Shown here piece after piece: positions 26,458-35,471 of a DNA stretch of 64,000 nucleotides; position 1 is the first letter of the stretch; each line of letters begins with the position of its first letter. The notes beneath the pieces were generated by a model. The model was not told where the DNA came from. It searched no databases and was given only the letters and a program-made list of their open reading frames with translations. Made by a program: the position numbers and the translations under genes. This DNA comes from Vaginimicrobium propionicum (GTDB lineage: Bacteria; Actinomycetota; Actinomycetes; Propionibacteriales; Propionibacteriaceae). The stretch lies in contig NZ_LT706985.1 in assembly GCF_900155645.1 (NCBI RefSeq), positions 1,784,051 to 1,848,050 of the forward strand, written 5' to 3'.

Positions 26458-27804
26458 GTGTTGGATTGCATCATTTTGGGTGCCGGGATTGCCGGTCTAT
26501 ACGCTGCTCGTGAGCTAAAAGCTCAGGGCTTGGAAGTGCTCGTGCTGGAGGCACGCGACGAGGTCGGTGGCAGAATCAGAACCGAAATCGTGCGCGACCA
26601 CGTCATCGAACATGGTGGACAATGGGTTGCTGGCGGGCATCATAAACTGTTGGATCTAATTGAGAAATTTGGTCTGGAGTTAGTTCCAGCACATACTGAA
26701 CGTGCTGTTGTAAAAGTTCAAAATAAACGTTTCATCTCCACCGAGGACAAGGATCGTGCCAAGGCGTTATCGCCTTTCGAAATTGCTGATTTAGGCCAAG
26801 GGTTGATGCGCTTCAGCAGGTTAGCTGCGAGGCTAAATGACGACCCGATCTGGGCTCAGGCCAATACTAAATGGTTAGAGCAATCCTTAAAGCGCTGGGT
26901 AGAAACTAATCTACGCACGCCGGGAGCCAAGCGAGATTTTCTTGACCTGATAAAGGTTGTGATGGCCAAAGATGACCAGGACGCTACCTTGCGTAGCGCA
27001 TTGGAGAAGGGGCCTTCGGCTTTCGATTTAGAGGATATGTTCGCCGTAAATGGTGGATTGAAACAATTCAGGATTCGCGGTGGCATGACCCAAGTCACTA
27101 ATCGGCTAGCTGCAGATTTAGGTGAGGACGCCATTGTTACCGGCGCTGTCGTTACTCACGTTGATTGGCGGGTAGACGAGGTTGTTGTCCACACTCAGGA
27201 CGCTAAGAAGTACACCGCTAAGCAAGCTTTAGTTACGTTGCCACCTTGGTTGGCGCAGCGGTTGGATTACAACCCTCCGCTGCCTGGTTGGCGTGATGAA
27301 GTGGTGGCGCGCACATCGCCAGGCAATGTCATCAAGGCGCACCTAATTTACGACCACCCGTGGTGGTATGACGAGGGTCTTTCCGGTCAATCAAGTTGCG
27401 ATACTGGCGCGGTGCGCGTGACTTTCGACGTCACAGATGACAAAAACGGTCCTGGCGTGTTGATGGGTTTCTTTACTGGGGCTGAGGCATCTACTTTGGT
27501 CAAGCGTTCCGTTTCTCTTAGAGATCGAGTCTTTACGGACGCGGTTGCCGATATCTTGTCTGAAACAGCCCATTGTCCGCATCAATATGTCGATCTGGCT
27601 TGGGCGAATGAGCCATTCAGTGAGGGGTGCCACGGCGCTCACTTCTCGCCCGGCATTTGGACGACCGATGGCCAACTACTTAGCGAGCCGGTCGGCCCGC
27701 TCTACTTCGCTGGATGTGAGTATGCGGATAAGTTTAACGGCTATATTGAGGGTGCCCTGAAATCGGCTGATGAAGCCGTATCGAGAATGAAAGAGCAGCT
27801 TTAG
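26458..27804 (+). CDS. FAD-dependent amine oxidase (monoamine-oxidase family)
   Basis: Flavoenzyme of 448 residues. The dinucleotide fold GAGIAGLYAARELK (8-21) is followed by LEARDEVGGRIRTE and the substrate-domain segment EHGGQWVAGGHH. The C-terminal FAD motif LYFAGCEYADKFNGYIEGALKSA is standard for flavin monoamine oxidases and putrescine oxidases of actinobacteria. It probably oxidises a primary amine to an aldehyde with peroxide release; the substrate is not deducible. Its stop overlaps that of the convergent gene by 4 bp. Confidence 0.88.
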   Translation: MLDCIILGAGIAGLYAARELKAQGLEVLVLEARDEVGGRIRTEIVRDHVIEHGGQWVAGGHHKLLDLIEKFGLELVPAHTERAVVKVQNKRFISTEDKDRAKALSPFEIADLGQGLMRFSRLAARLNDDPIWAQANTKWLEQSLKRWVETNLRTPGAKRDFLDLIKVVMAKDDQDATLRSALEKGPSAFDLEDMFAVNGGLKQFRIRGGMTQVTNRLAADLGEDAIVTGAVVTHVDWRVDEVVVHTQDAKKYTAKQALVTLPPWLAQRLDYNPPLPGWRDEVVARTSPGNVIKAHLIYDHPWWYDEGLSGQSSCDTGAVRVTFDVTDDKNGPGVLMGFFTGAEASTLVKRSVSLRDRVFTDAVADILSETAHCPHQYVDLAWANEPFSEGCHGAHFSPGIWTTDGQLLSEPVGPLYFAGCEYADKFNGYIEGALKSADEAVSRMKEQL

Positions 27805-28760
27805 CCGCGTGCACAACTCGGGGCTGCAAAACCATGTCCCTGAGTCGCTATCACCTTAGCAAGATTGGTGAGTGTAGTGCGTGCCGTTTCCACGTTCGGG
27901 GCGTCTGTGACCATCGCTACACCAACCTCGGTAGTGTCTGGCAAGGCTATTAGACCGCCCTGGCGTAATTCCACATCTCCAGTGGGGGTACTGCCTTGGC
28001 CAGCCTTAGAAAATGCCCTAGGTAGCGTGGCTAGCCCGAATTCTATTTCGCGACTTTCGTCCAGTCGAGTCATGACGTCAACGACCCTTAGCCAATCACA
28101 CCTAATGGAAGCGAAAAACTCAGCTTGCGAATCTAGACGCCAAACCGTTTGGGTATATGGCGGATTATCTACGTTAGTGCTGGCCGGCACGGTTGTTGCC
28201 CAATCGCCGTAGCGTCGTAACATGGCCATGGTCTTTTCGCTAGCTTGGTCGCCAGAACCTAGAAATGCCCACAGTGCGTCGTCGCCGGCTTGGGAGTCTT
28301 CTACCAGAGAGCGGCGGAATAGGTAGTTAGCGTCTTCTGGCTGCTTTGGCTCATTCAAGACTGCGATCGCCGTGGCCACATCTATGGTTGACCAGGCCAA
28401 GCCAGATCTTAGACTGCCCCCTGACCAGGTGGATTGGGTGCGAGTGTCCCGATCGGCGATAGACGTTATCGCAACCCCAACAAGGACGCCCTGCCTGGAT
28501 TCGATTTCTGCTATCGTGTTCTCGATTGCCGCCTGTTGGGGTGGAGTGCTTAATTGTGGTTTAGATGTGGGCAGCTGTTCAATGTTTAGCGAGGGAGTGA
28601 ATGTTGGGGCGGGGATAGGTCCGCTGCCAGCTCTAGATACTCCGATCATCGTTAGCAATAGCAATGTGAAGACCATTACTGTGATGACTAAGCCAATCGG
28701 GGCATGCCAAAACCAACGAAAACGCTTACGTAATCGTTTCGTTGCGTCGCTAATGGGCAT
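27801..28760 (-). CDS. Membrane-anchored extracellular protein, beta-lactamase-like fold without SxxK
   Basis: A 319-residue protein with a basic N-terminus, one membrane segment (about 21-42) and a Pro/Thr/Ser linker. The outside domain follows the class A beta-lactamase pattern loosely: AIENTIAEIESRQGVLVGVAITSI at the start, LAWSTIDVATAIAVL where STxK would be expected, a SGDQASEKTMAMLRRYG helix, and LRQGGLIALPDTTEVGVAMVTDAP near the KTG strand. The catalytic lysine is absent (STID), so it is likely a non-catalytic relative or a serine hydrolase of another kind. This fold call is inference. Confidence 0.55.
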   Translation of the reverse strand: MPISDATKRLRKRFRWFWHAPIGLVITVMVFTLLLLTMIGVSRAGSGPIPAPTFTPSLNIEQLPTSKPQLSTPPQQAAIENTIAEIESRQGVLVGVAITSIADRDTRTQSTWSGGSLRSGLAWSTIDVATAIAVLNEPKQPEDANYLFRRSLVEDSQAGDDALWAFLGSGDQASEKTMAMLRRYGDWATTVPASTNVDNPPYTQTVWRLDSQAEFFASIRCDWLRVVDVMTRLDESREIEFGLATLPRAFSKAGQGSTPTGDVELRQGGLIALPDTTEVGVAMVTDAPNVETARTTLTNLAKVIATQGHGFAAPSCARG

Positions 28761-28863
28761 TGGATCAATCTCCAGGTAAATTTTGTCAGTGGTAGCAACT
28801 ACGCTAACTGAGATATTCTCATTCTCTCAGGTAGCTGGCCAATCTGAAAGTGGGTAGTAACGG

Positions 28864-29895
28864 ATGTATTGCGCGCGATGCGGCAATGAAGTCGGCGTCC
28901 GTGACCTCAGATGCGCTATGTGTGATGCTGATTTGAATTCATCGGGCGCGCTGAGATTGACTGACCCACGTCTTGACCCGAATTTTGTGCCTGTCGGTGT
29001 ATCGGACGAAACTCAAGGCGCAGTTGACGTTGACAGCCAAGAAAACGTTGAAGATGCTCAGCTAGATGCTGTGGAAAAAAGTTCGCTAGCTGAGTCCGGG
29101 CAGGTGATCGACGAGGCGGAAGCCAGCGGCGAGGAGGAAACTGGGTCTGAAAACGGTGGCGATATTGACCAGCCCAGCGATGAAAATGAGAGCGGCGATT
29201 CTGGCGAGGCGGGGGAAGCCCCGACAGCGAGCGATGAAGGCTCTGCCAGTGACGAAACCGTTAGCGATGAGGCTGGCAACAAGAAAGATAAGTGGTCAAC
29301 AAAGTTTGCTGAACAAGTATCAGACAAAGTTGGTGATCTCAAAGATGAGGTTGCCAAGCTAAATACTGCGTTGAGTGAGCCGGAAAATCTTCGACAACTA
29401 GCCAAAACGCTTGGCTACGACACCCAGCGGGTGGCTCCAGCAAAAGTCATGGGGGTGCTGGCGATTTTAGCGTTCGCAATTGTCATCATGGTTGTTTTAA
29501 TGGGGCAGCTGATGAATATCGACAAAGTGCTGCTGCCAGAGATAATTCACACCCCCACGCCTTCGGCTTCGGCCAGCAAAACCCCAGCAACGCAGTCCCA
29601 AAGCCCATCGCCGTCTGGCTCGGCTCAGCCTGAAGAGGCTGTCAGCGAAACCCCGAAGATGATTGAGGGGGCAAAGGAATGCGACCCAGGCGTTTGGGCG
29701 GGTCCGCAAACTTCTTGCCCGCTGGCTAATGCAGTCGGCGAAAAAGTTGACCGTAAATTGGACGGGGCAATCGACATCAGTGCGGTTAGTTCCGTAACAC
29801 AGCGTGAATACACTTTGCATTGCACATCAGGTCACGGCATAACCTGCGAAGGTACCGGGGACGTTGAGGGAGTTCTTGTCTGGTTGGTTGCCTAG
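28864..29895 (+). CDS. Zinc-ribbon membrane protein with extracellular Cys domain
   Basis: 343 residues in four parts: a zinc ribbon at the start (C3, C6, C17, C20), a long acidic Glu/Asp/Ser/Gly-rich stretch to about 140, a single membrane helix near 195-217 (VMGVLAILAFAIVIMVVLMG), and after a Ser/Pro/Thr linker a C-terminal domain of about 75 residues with four cysteines (ECDPGVW, TSCPLA, LHCTSGHGITCEG). The ribbon is cytoplasmic and the tail domain outside. Similar tail domains occur in actinobacterial surface proteins of unknown role. Its stop shares CTAG with the convergent methyltransferase. Confidence 0.65.
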   Translation: MYCARCGNEVGVRDLRCAMCDADLNSSGALRLTDPRLDPNFVPVGVSDETQGAVDVDSQENVEDAQLDAVEKSSLAESGQVIDEAEASGEEETGSENGGDIDQPSDENESGDSGEAGEAPTASDEGSASDETVSDEAGNKKDKWSTKFAEQVSDKVGDLKDEVAKLNTALSEPENLRQLAKTLGYDTQRVAPAKVMGVLAILAFAIVIMVVLMGQLMNIDKVLLPEIIHTPTPSASASKTPATQSQSPSPSGSAQPEEAVSETPKMIEGAKECDPGVWAGPQTSCPLANAVGEKVDRKLDGAIDISAVSSVTQREYTLHCTSGHGITCEGTGDVEGVLVWLVA

Positions 29896-30875
29896 GCTCT
29901 GGCAACTATCAAATCGCGGTTAATGGACGAATCCACGCGGTGAGCAAAATCACCCCAAGACGGGTCTTGGGGCAGCTTCAGCCCTGCGTCTTTTAGCGCG
30001 TTTTCTAAATCTGGCCTAGACATCGAATAAGTATTCCAGCTAATTCCTAGTGCTCCTCCGCTGCGCAATTGGCTCGCCCAAATCGGGATAGCCTCAGTTA
30101 AGAGCTGCTTAGCTGATCGGTGGCGTTCGCCTCCGTCATTACTAGAGTGCCTAACCCCATAGGGGGCGTCGGTGATGATGGCGTCGAAAGTTTTTTTGCC
30201 ATAAAGCATCTTTGAATCGCGGGTATCACCGCTCATGACAACCATGGAAACTTGTTTTTCACCCACACTGGCTTGAACGTCAAGCTTCATGCCGAGTTTT
30301 CGTCCATCTCGTCTTATTGGCACTAAAGATGCTTTGTGTTTGTAGTGGCCTCGTCGCAAATAAGTTTTAATGAAAGTTTCTATGCTGGCTATTGCCTTTT
30401 GGTCTTGTTCAACCCCGTAACTGTTAAAGCCGTTTAACCATGCAGTTGTTAAGGTGGTGCCGCGTCCAGCCATCGGATCTAGAATATCTAGCTTTTCCCC
30501 ACGATTGGCTAGGGTGGTTTTCACCTGGGAGAGGGTCAAATGGACGAGCATTTGGGTGAATAATTCATTGGTTTTCCCCCGATATTTCGGGATGGTTACC
30601 AGATCATCGGGGAAAACTCGCCAATTTGGTAATGCCACAGGCTTCAACCACTCGTCATGGCGCTCAAAGGCCACTAATGCACATGATTGGCGCGCTAGCG
30701 CCACTAAATCTAGGTTATCGGCGTTAAAAGTTAACGCACCCACCTGATCTAGCCAGGTGATTTCAGCTTGAATGCCAGTAGTCACGGCCAATTCAGCTTT
30801 CGCTAAGGCCGGAGTAGCCTCGGCGAAAACTCGATTAGCGGACGGGGCAAGCAGCAGTAAATATTGGGCTGCCAT
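29892..30875 (-). CDS. TRM11-like SAM methyltransferase
   Basis: A 327-residue Rossmann methyltransferase. Motif I is DPMAGRGTTLTTAWLNG, the adenine-contact acidic residue is in GVEQDQ, and the catalytic loop is ITDAPYGVR, a (D/N)PPY-type motif altered to DAPYG as in the Trm11/THUMP tRNA guanine-N2 methyltransferases. The N-terminal third (YLLLLAPSANRVFAEATPALAKAEL) also resembles that family but lacks a clear THUMP domain. Target RNA is inferred. It precedes ppa's stop by a short gap on the same strand. Confidence 0.75.
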   Translation of the reverse strand: MAAQYLLLLAPSANRVFAEATPALAKAELAVTTGIQAEITWLDQVGALTFNADNLDLVALARQSCALVAFERHDEWLKPVALPNWRVFPDDLVTIPKYRGKTNELFTQMLVHLTLSQVKTTLANRGEKLDILDPMAGRGTTLTTAWLNGFNSYGVEQDQKAIASIETFIKTYLRRGHYKHKASLVPIRRDGRKLGMKLDVQASVGEKQVSMVVMSGDTRDSKMLYGKKTFDAIITDAPYGVRHSSNDGGERHRSAKQLLTEAIPIWASQLRSGGALGISWNTYSMSRPDLENALKDAGLKLPQDPSWGDFAHRVDSSINRDLIVARA

Positions 30876-30893
30876 CAGTTAGTTCAAATCGAC

Positions 30894-31430
30894 CTAATGT
30901 TGTTCGTACGGGGTGCCCTTAGCGCGTTCGAGGGAGGCGCGCACTTCTTTTTCGGCTTCGATGCGTCCTACCCAAGTGGCGCCTTCAACCGATTTGCCTG
31001 GTTCCAAATCTTTATAGACGGTAAAGAAGTGCTCAATCTCTAAGAGCATGAATTCTGGAATGTCGTCCAGATCATCCATGTAGTCGCGCCGCGAATCAGC
31101 GGTTGGGATGCAGAGTACTTTGTCGTCGCCGCCCATCTCGTCTTGCATTTTGAACATGGCGATTGCGCGACATTCCACCAGGCAACCGGGGAAAGTGGAT
31201 TCCGGCAAGATGACCATCGCATCTAGCGGGTCACCGTCTTCACCTAGAGTTCCGTCAATAAACCCGTAGTCATACGGATATTGGGTGGAGGTGAATAGTG
31301 TCCGGTCGAGACGGATACGGCCAGTGTTGTGGTCCATCTCGTACTTGTTCTTAGTGCCACGCGGAATTTCAACGGTCATGTCGAAAGTGAAACGGGCTCT
31401 AGAATCGACCTTACTTAAATCTTCGCTCAT
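30894..31430 (-). CDS. ppa: Inorganic pyrophosphatase
   Basis: Hydrolyses pyrophosphate, pulling biosynthetic reactions forward. The start at 31430 (MSEDLSK) is preferred to an ATG three codons earlier because AAGG abuts that earlier codon and is better spaced for the later one. Over 178 residues it shows [14 protein letters not shown], the [11 protein letters not shown] strand and the acidic Mg site DGDPLDAMV with DLDDIP downstream. It is divergent from the dac gene, the same ppa-dac pairing as in mycobacteria. Confidence 0.96.
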   Translation of the reverse strand: MSEDLSKVDSRARFTFDMTVEIPRGTKNKYEMDHNTGRIRLDRTLFTSTQYPYDYGFIDGTLGEDGDPLDAMVILPESTFPGCLVECRAIAMFKMQDEMGGDDKVLCIPTADSRRDYMDDLDDIPEFMLLEIEHFFTVYKDLEPGKSVEGATWVGRIEAEKEVRASLERAKGTPYEQH

Positions 31431-31507
31431 TACTGTCATCCTTATGCTGAAGGGCGAAAGTCCATACCTAACTATGAAATTATCTTGTTTTTAAGGAGAT
31501 GGAGCCA

Positions 31508-32929
31508 ATGGCGCGTAAATCAACCGATCCTGGTCGTCATATTGCCGGTTGGGTGGCCTGGGCGAGCGTTGTTGGGCTGCTGGCCATAATGGCTCTGGGC
31601 AGTTATCCATTAGCTCAAGCGAAAGGCTGGCTGATTGACGGCGGTCAACCGACTATTTCTGCTGAGCAATTAGAAAGCTTGCAACCAGAAGGAAACACCC
31701 AGGCGCTCATCGGGTCTGCTGGATGCCTTGAGCCGAAGGCTAGCGCTGATCAGGCGAAAGTTGCTCAAGCCATAAAGTCTGTGGGGGGAATAGAAAAAGG
31801 CAGCCTTGGAATAGCCGTGGCAGATTTAGGGGCAGATGATTTGTTATATGGCGACAATGCTGATGTCGCGATGACGCCGGCATCCACTAATAAGATCATG
31901 ACAGGCCTAAGTGCGCTAAAGGTATTGGGTTATGACTCAACTTTCGCTACCCGCGTCATGTGGGATTCAGAAACTAAGACGTTAACCCTGGTTGGGGGTG
32001 GAGACCCATTGTTGGCGTCCACCCCGGAAACTCACCCTTATAGAACTAGGGTAAAACCTGCAACCTTGAGTGACTTAGCTGACCAGGTGGCAACAAAACT
32101 AGCGGAGCAGGGAATCAGTGAAGTCACCCTAAATTACGATGACTCTTTGTTTTCTGGTCCTAGCTGGCACCCGGATTGGGCACCGGATTTTCGTCAATGG
32201 GTGGCGCCGATAACTGCGTTGGCGGTGGATTTAGGTAACGCGCCTGCCCATCCCGAAACTGCCGACCCCTCGCTGGCTGCTGCCCAAACATTCGCTGACC
32301 AATTGCATCAACTAGGAATCACCGCTTCGGCTCCGAGCGCCAGCGTGGCGAGTTCTGAACTTAGCGAATTAGCCAGCGTCACAAGCCCATCCGTATATGC
32401 CATGGTCGAGCAGCTAATCATCCACTCTGATAACTACGTTACTGAGGTGCTTTTTCGGCAGACAGCGGTAGCTAGTGGCAAACCAGCAACATTTCAAGAC
32501 GCTGCCGCTTTGCAAACTGAACTATTGAAAGATTTCGGATTATGGTCGGATAATCAGGTCATTACTGATGGGTCAGGGCTATCCGACAAGAATAAACTGA
32601 CGCCGCGCAACCTGGTTAAGGCCTTGCAGCTAGCCAATAGCTTAGAACAGGTTGGCTATCTGCTTGCTGGGTTGCCGACTGCTAGGGTTTCAGGCAGCCT
32701 AGCGGCCAGATTTTGGGATGCGGCTAGCAGTGCTGGTGCTGGTCGAGTTAGAGCCAAAACTGGCTATTTAGACCACGTTTCATCATTAGCAGGGATAACC
32801 CCGACCAAGGACGGTGCAATAGTGGTTTTCGCCTTCATCGGCAATGATTTGCCGCTCGATACTGACCCCCGCCCATGGTTCGATCATGCCGCGGCGGCAC
32901 TAGCTGGATGTCAGTGCGCGGTAGGGTAG
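31508..32929 (+). CDS. D-alanyl-D-alanine carboxypeptidase/endopeptidase, PBP4 family (S13)
   Basis: Trims peptidoglycan stem peptides outside the cell. The ATG at 31508 is nine bases beyond AAGGAG; an ATG at 31499 directly abuts it and is less likely. Over 473 residues there is one N-terminal membrane segment, then the penicillin-binding motifs S126TNK129, S307DN309 and K417TG419. The family's inserted domains between the first two motifs are present in reduced form. The gene leads into the DUF2342 metalloprotease, tilS and hpt, the order also found in mycobacteria. Confidence 0.92.
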   Translation: MARKSTDPGRHIAGWVAWASVVGLLAIMALGSYPLAQAKGWLIDGGQPTISAEQLESLQPEGNTQALIGSAGCLEPKASADQAKVAQAIKSVGGIEKGSLGIAVADLGADDLLYGDNADVAMTPASTNKIMTGLSALKVLGYDSTFATRVMWDSETKTLTLVGGGDPLLASTPETHPYRTRVKPATLSDLADQVATKLAEQGISEVTLNYDDSLFSGPSWHPDWAPDFRQWVAPITALAVDLGNAPAHPETADPSLAAAQTFADQLHQLGITASAPSASVASSELSELASVTSPSVYAMVEQLIIHSDNYVTEVLFRQTAVASGKPATFQDAAALQTELLKDFGLWSDNQVITDGSGLSDKNKLTPRNLVKALQLANSLEQVGYLLAGLPTARVSGSLAARFWDAASSAGAGRVRAKTGYLDHVSSLAGITPTKDGAIVVFAFIGNDLPLDTDPRPWFDHAAAALAGCQCAVG

Positions 32930-32933
32930 CGAC

Positions 32934-33935
32934 ATGATTGATTGGCAAGTTGCCACCAAAGTTGGACGCGGATTAGTCCCCATCGTTAAGCCGCCCTCCG
33001 TTAACGAGACTAGAGCTATTGTCTGTGGTTTGCGCCACGCGGCAGCCAAATGCGTCAGCATCATCCAAGACGTCACTGAATTGCCAGAAACCGGTGTAGT
33101 GCCGGAGCTTGTGGTTGGTAGACGAGATTTAGTTGAAGCTAACGTGGCAACCGCCAAGGTGCTATTTGAGAGTCTTGAAACCGAGGCAACCAATCCGTTC
33201 ACGAAAGCGAGTCAAGCAGCCCGAGGAGCCAGCCTAGGGGCGGCGTTAGCGCTAATCGTGCCACGGATTCTTGGCCAGTACGATCCTTTCGGGCCGCGTC
33301 CGGCGTTAATGCTGTGCGCTCCGACTATCTACGAGGTTGAGCAGGAATTGCGCGTAGACCCTGGCGATTTTCGGCTTTGGGTAGCGCTGCACGAGCAGAC
33401 TCACCGCGTCCAATTCGCTAACGCGCCCTGGATTAGAGACCATTTGATGTCATTGCTGGCAGTGCTGTTAAAGGACGAGAAAAACTTCGATCTTAATCGG
33501 CTGATTCAGTCTCGTAAATCTGACCCTGACGAGCCAAAACGACCTACTTCGATGGCCTTGGCGGCCAAAATGGTTTCTCCGGAAAGCGCTAAAGCCCTAG
33601 ACCAAGTAAATGCTGTTATGGGGTTGCTAGAAGGCCATGCTGACTTCATGATGGACGCTGTCGGGGCGACGGTGGTGCCCAGCGTCAAGGTGATTAGGCG
33701 GCGATTCCAGAATCGTCGACAAAAGAAGGGCTGGCAACAAATTTTCTTCAAACTCATGGGCATGGACGCCAAGATGGTTCAATATCGCGATGGTGCCAGA
33801 TTCTGTCGGGCGGTAATCGACGAAGTAGGCGTGGCTGGGCTAAACAAAGTTTGGGAAAGTAAAGAAAACTTGCCCACTCTAGTCGAACTGCAAGCGCCAC
33901 TAAGGTGGCTAAACCGCGTAGGTTACGGCTCCTGA
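32934..33935 (+). CDS. DUF2342 zinc-dependent metalloprotease
   Basis: A 333-residue member of the actinobacterial DUF2342 family. The metal site H153EQTH157 and a downstream LLEGHADFMMD segment are as expected for a gluzincin-type protease. Known members lie, as here, between a PBP4-type carboxypeptidase and tilS; the substrate is not established. TAGGGT lies 6 nt before the ATG and there is no good Shine-Dalgarno, so an internal leaderless start is possible. The stop TGA shares its A with the ATG of tilS. Confidence 0.85.
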   Translation: MIDWQVATKVGRGLVPIVKPPSVNETRAIVCGLRHAAAKCVSIIQDVTELPETGVVPELVVGRRDLVEANVATAKVLFESLETEATNPFTKASQAARGASLGAALALIVPRILGQYDPFGPRPALMLCAPTIYEVEQELRVDPGDFRLWVALHEQTHRVQFANAPWIRDHLMSLLAVLLKDEKNFDLNRLIQSRKSDPDEPKRPTSMALAAKMVSPESAKALDQVNAVMGLLEGHADFMMDAVGATVVPSVKVIRRRFQNRRQKKGWQQIFFKLMGMDAKMVQYRDGARFCRAVIDEVGVAGLNKVWESKENLPTLVELQAPLRWLNRVGYGS

Positions 33936-34903
33936 TGGCGCGCAAAGCGTTAAGCCCGGCCTGTTTGGAAGTAGTGCAAGCGGTTCGGCCAGTGCTGGAG
34001 CGGGCATGCGAATATCCGATCACCCCTATTCGTATTGGTGTGTCTGGCGGAGCCGATTCGATGAGTTTGGCTGCTGCTTTTGCGCATCTGGTTAGCCGAG
34101 AGTTCCCTGAGGCCGACGTCAATGCGCTAGTGGTAGACCATGGTCTACAGGCAGGTTCTGATGAGGTTGCTGCTCGCACAGCTGCAGCCGTAACAGCCAT
34201 GGGAATACGCACCAGTGTGGTGGCTGTCGATGTGGTAGATGACGGTGTTGGTATGGAAGCTGCCGCCAGGGATGCCAGACTGGCAGCGTTAACCAGTGAC
34301 TTCAGTGGAATGGTGGTTTTAGGTCACAATCTAAACGATCAATCTGAGACTGTTTTGTTGGGGCTGGCTAGGGGTTCTGGCACTAGATCATTGGCGGGGA
34401 TAGCCCAACAAATGTCCTGGGGTAAAGCTACGTTAGTGCGTCCGTTGCTCGCTCTAACTAGGGCGACTTTGCGTCAAGCTGCCCAAGATTGGGGGCTAGC
34501 CATCTGGGATGATCCGCAAAATCAATGGCAGGAATTCGCCAGGGTGCGAGTCCGAAATGTTGTTATGCCAACTTTGGTTGAGGCCCTAGGGGTCGGTGTG
34601 GTTGCCGGCTTAGCGCGTTCCGCCGAGTTGTGTCGTCATGATGCTGATTTTTTAGATGAATTGGCTGAAAGACAATGGCAACCGGACGAAACCTTAGATA
34701 CTAAGTGGCTCTCGAACCTTCCCCCAGCTCTAGCAACCCGAGTAATTCGCCTATGGCTAGGGTCTTTAGGAGTGGAAGAGCCAACCTTTACTCACACCAT
34801 GCAAGTTTGGGAGCTGGTTACTAACTGGCGAGGGCAACAAGGAGTTGATCTTCCTGGCAAAGTCCGTATCGTGCGTCGCGCGGGCAAGTTAAAAAGCGGC
34901 TAG
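33935..34903 (+). CDS. tilS: tRNA(Ile)-lysidine synthase
   Basis: Modifies C34 of the AUA-reading tRNA-Ile to lysidine with ATP and lysine. The ATG at 33935 overlaps the previous stop (TGATG) and is preferred to an upstream GTG at 33905. Over 322 residues the PP-loop SGGADS (37-42) and LGHNLNDQSETVLLGLARGSGTRSLAG are diagnostic; RPLLALTRATLRQAAQDWGL follows. This is the short form with a reduced C-terminal region. Confidence 0.94.
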   Translation: MARKALSPACLEVVQAVRPVLERACEYPITPIRIGVSGGADSMSLAAAFAHLVSREFPEADVNALVVDHGLQAGSDEVAARTAAAVTAMGIRTSVVAVDVVDDGVGMEAAARDARLAALTSDFSGMVVLGHNLNDQSETVLLGLARGSGTRSLAGIAQQMSWGKATLVRPLLALTRATLRQAAQDWGLAIWDDPQNQWQEFARVRVRNVVMPTLVEALGVGVVAGLARSAELCRHDADFLDELAERQWQPDETLDTKWLSNLPPALATRVIRLWLGSLGVEEPTFTHTMQVWELVTNWRGQQGVDLPGKVRIVRRAGKLKSG

Positions 34904-34912
34904 TCTTATCGC

Positions 34913-35464
34913 GTGGATGCAGCAGATATCAGCCAAGATCTAGATCACCTTCTCTATTCCAGCCAAGAATTAGCCACTCGGGTTGACGAAATGGCGGCCG
35001 AAATAGATCGCGACTATGCCGGTCGCGAGCTACTCATTGTCGGCGTGCTAAATGGCGCCATGATGGTCGTCTCTGATTTGACTCGGGCGATGAAAAGCCA
35101 TTGTGCGGTCGATTGGATGGCGATCTCGTCCTATGGCTCTGGGACGAAAACCTCCGGCGTGGTGCGGATTTTGAAAGATTTATCAACCGATATTCATGGT
35201 CGTGACGTGTTAATCGTCGAAGACATCGTAGATACTGGCCTGACGCTCAGCTACCTCGTTCAAAACCTGAAGTCTAGGGAGCCTGCCAGCCTGGAAATCA
35301 TGACGATGTTCCGTAAGCCGGAGGCATTGAACTGCGAGGTGGATGTCAAATATGTCGGCTATGACGTTCCCAACGAATTTGTTGTCGGCTATGGGTTAGA
35401 TTTCGCTGGCCGCTACCGTAATTTGCGTGACCTAGCTACTTTGGCGCCACATATCTACTCCTAG
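34913..35464 (+). CDS. hpt: Hypoxanthine phosphoribosyltransferase
   Basis: Salvages hypoxanthine and guanine with PRPP. The 183-residue protein has LLIVGVLNGAMMVVSDL, the PRPP loop VLIVEDIVDTGLTLSYLV and FVVGYGLDFAGRYRNL. The GTG start at 34913 has no Shine-Dalgarno; TAGTCT 6 nt upstream, which includes the tilS stop codon, fits a leaderless start. In related genomes ftsH follows hpt; here a different small gene does. Confidence 0.94.
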   Translation: MDAADISQDLDHLLYSSQELATRVDEMAAEIDRDYAGRELLIVGVLNGAMMVVSDLTRAMKSHCAVDWMAISSYGSGTKTSGVVRILKDLSTDIHGRDVLIVEDIVDTGLTLSYLVQNLKSREPASLEIMTMFRKPEALNCEVDVKYVGYDVPNEFVVGYGLDFAGRYRNLRDLATLAPHIYS

Positions 35465-35471
35465 GTGCCCA

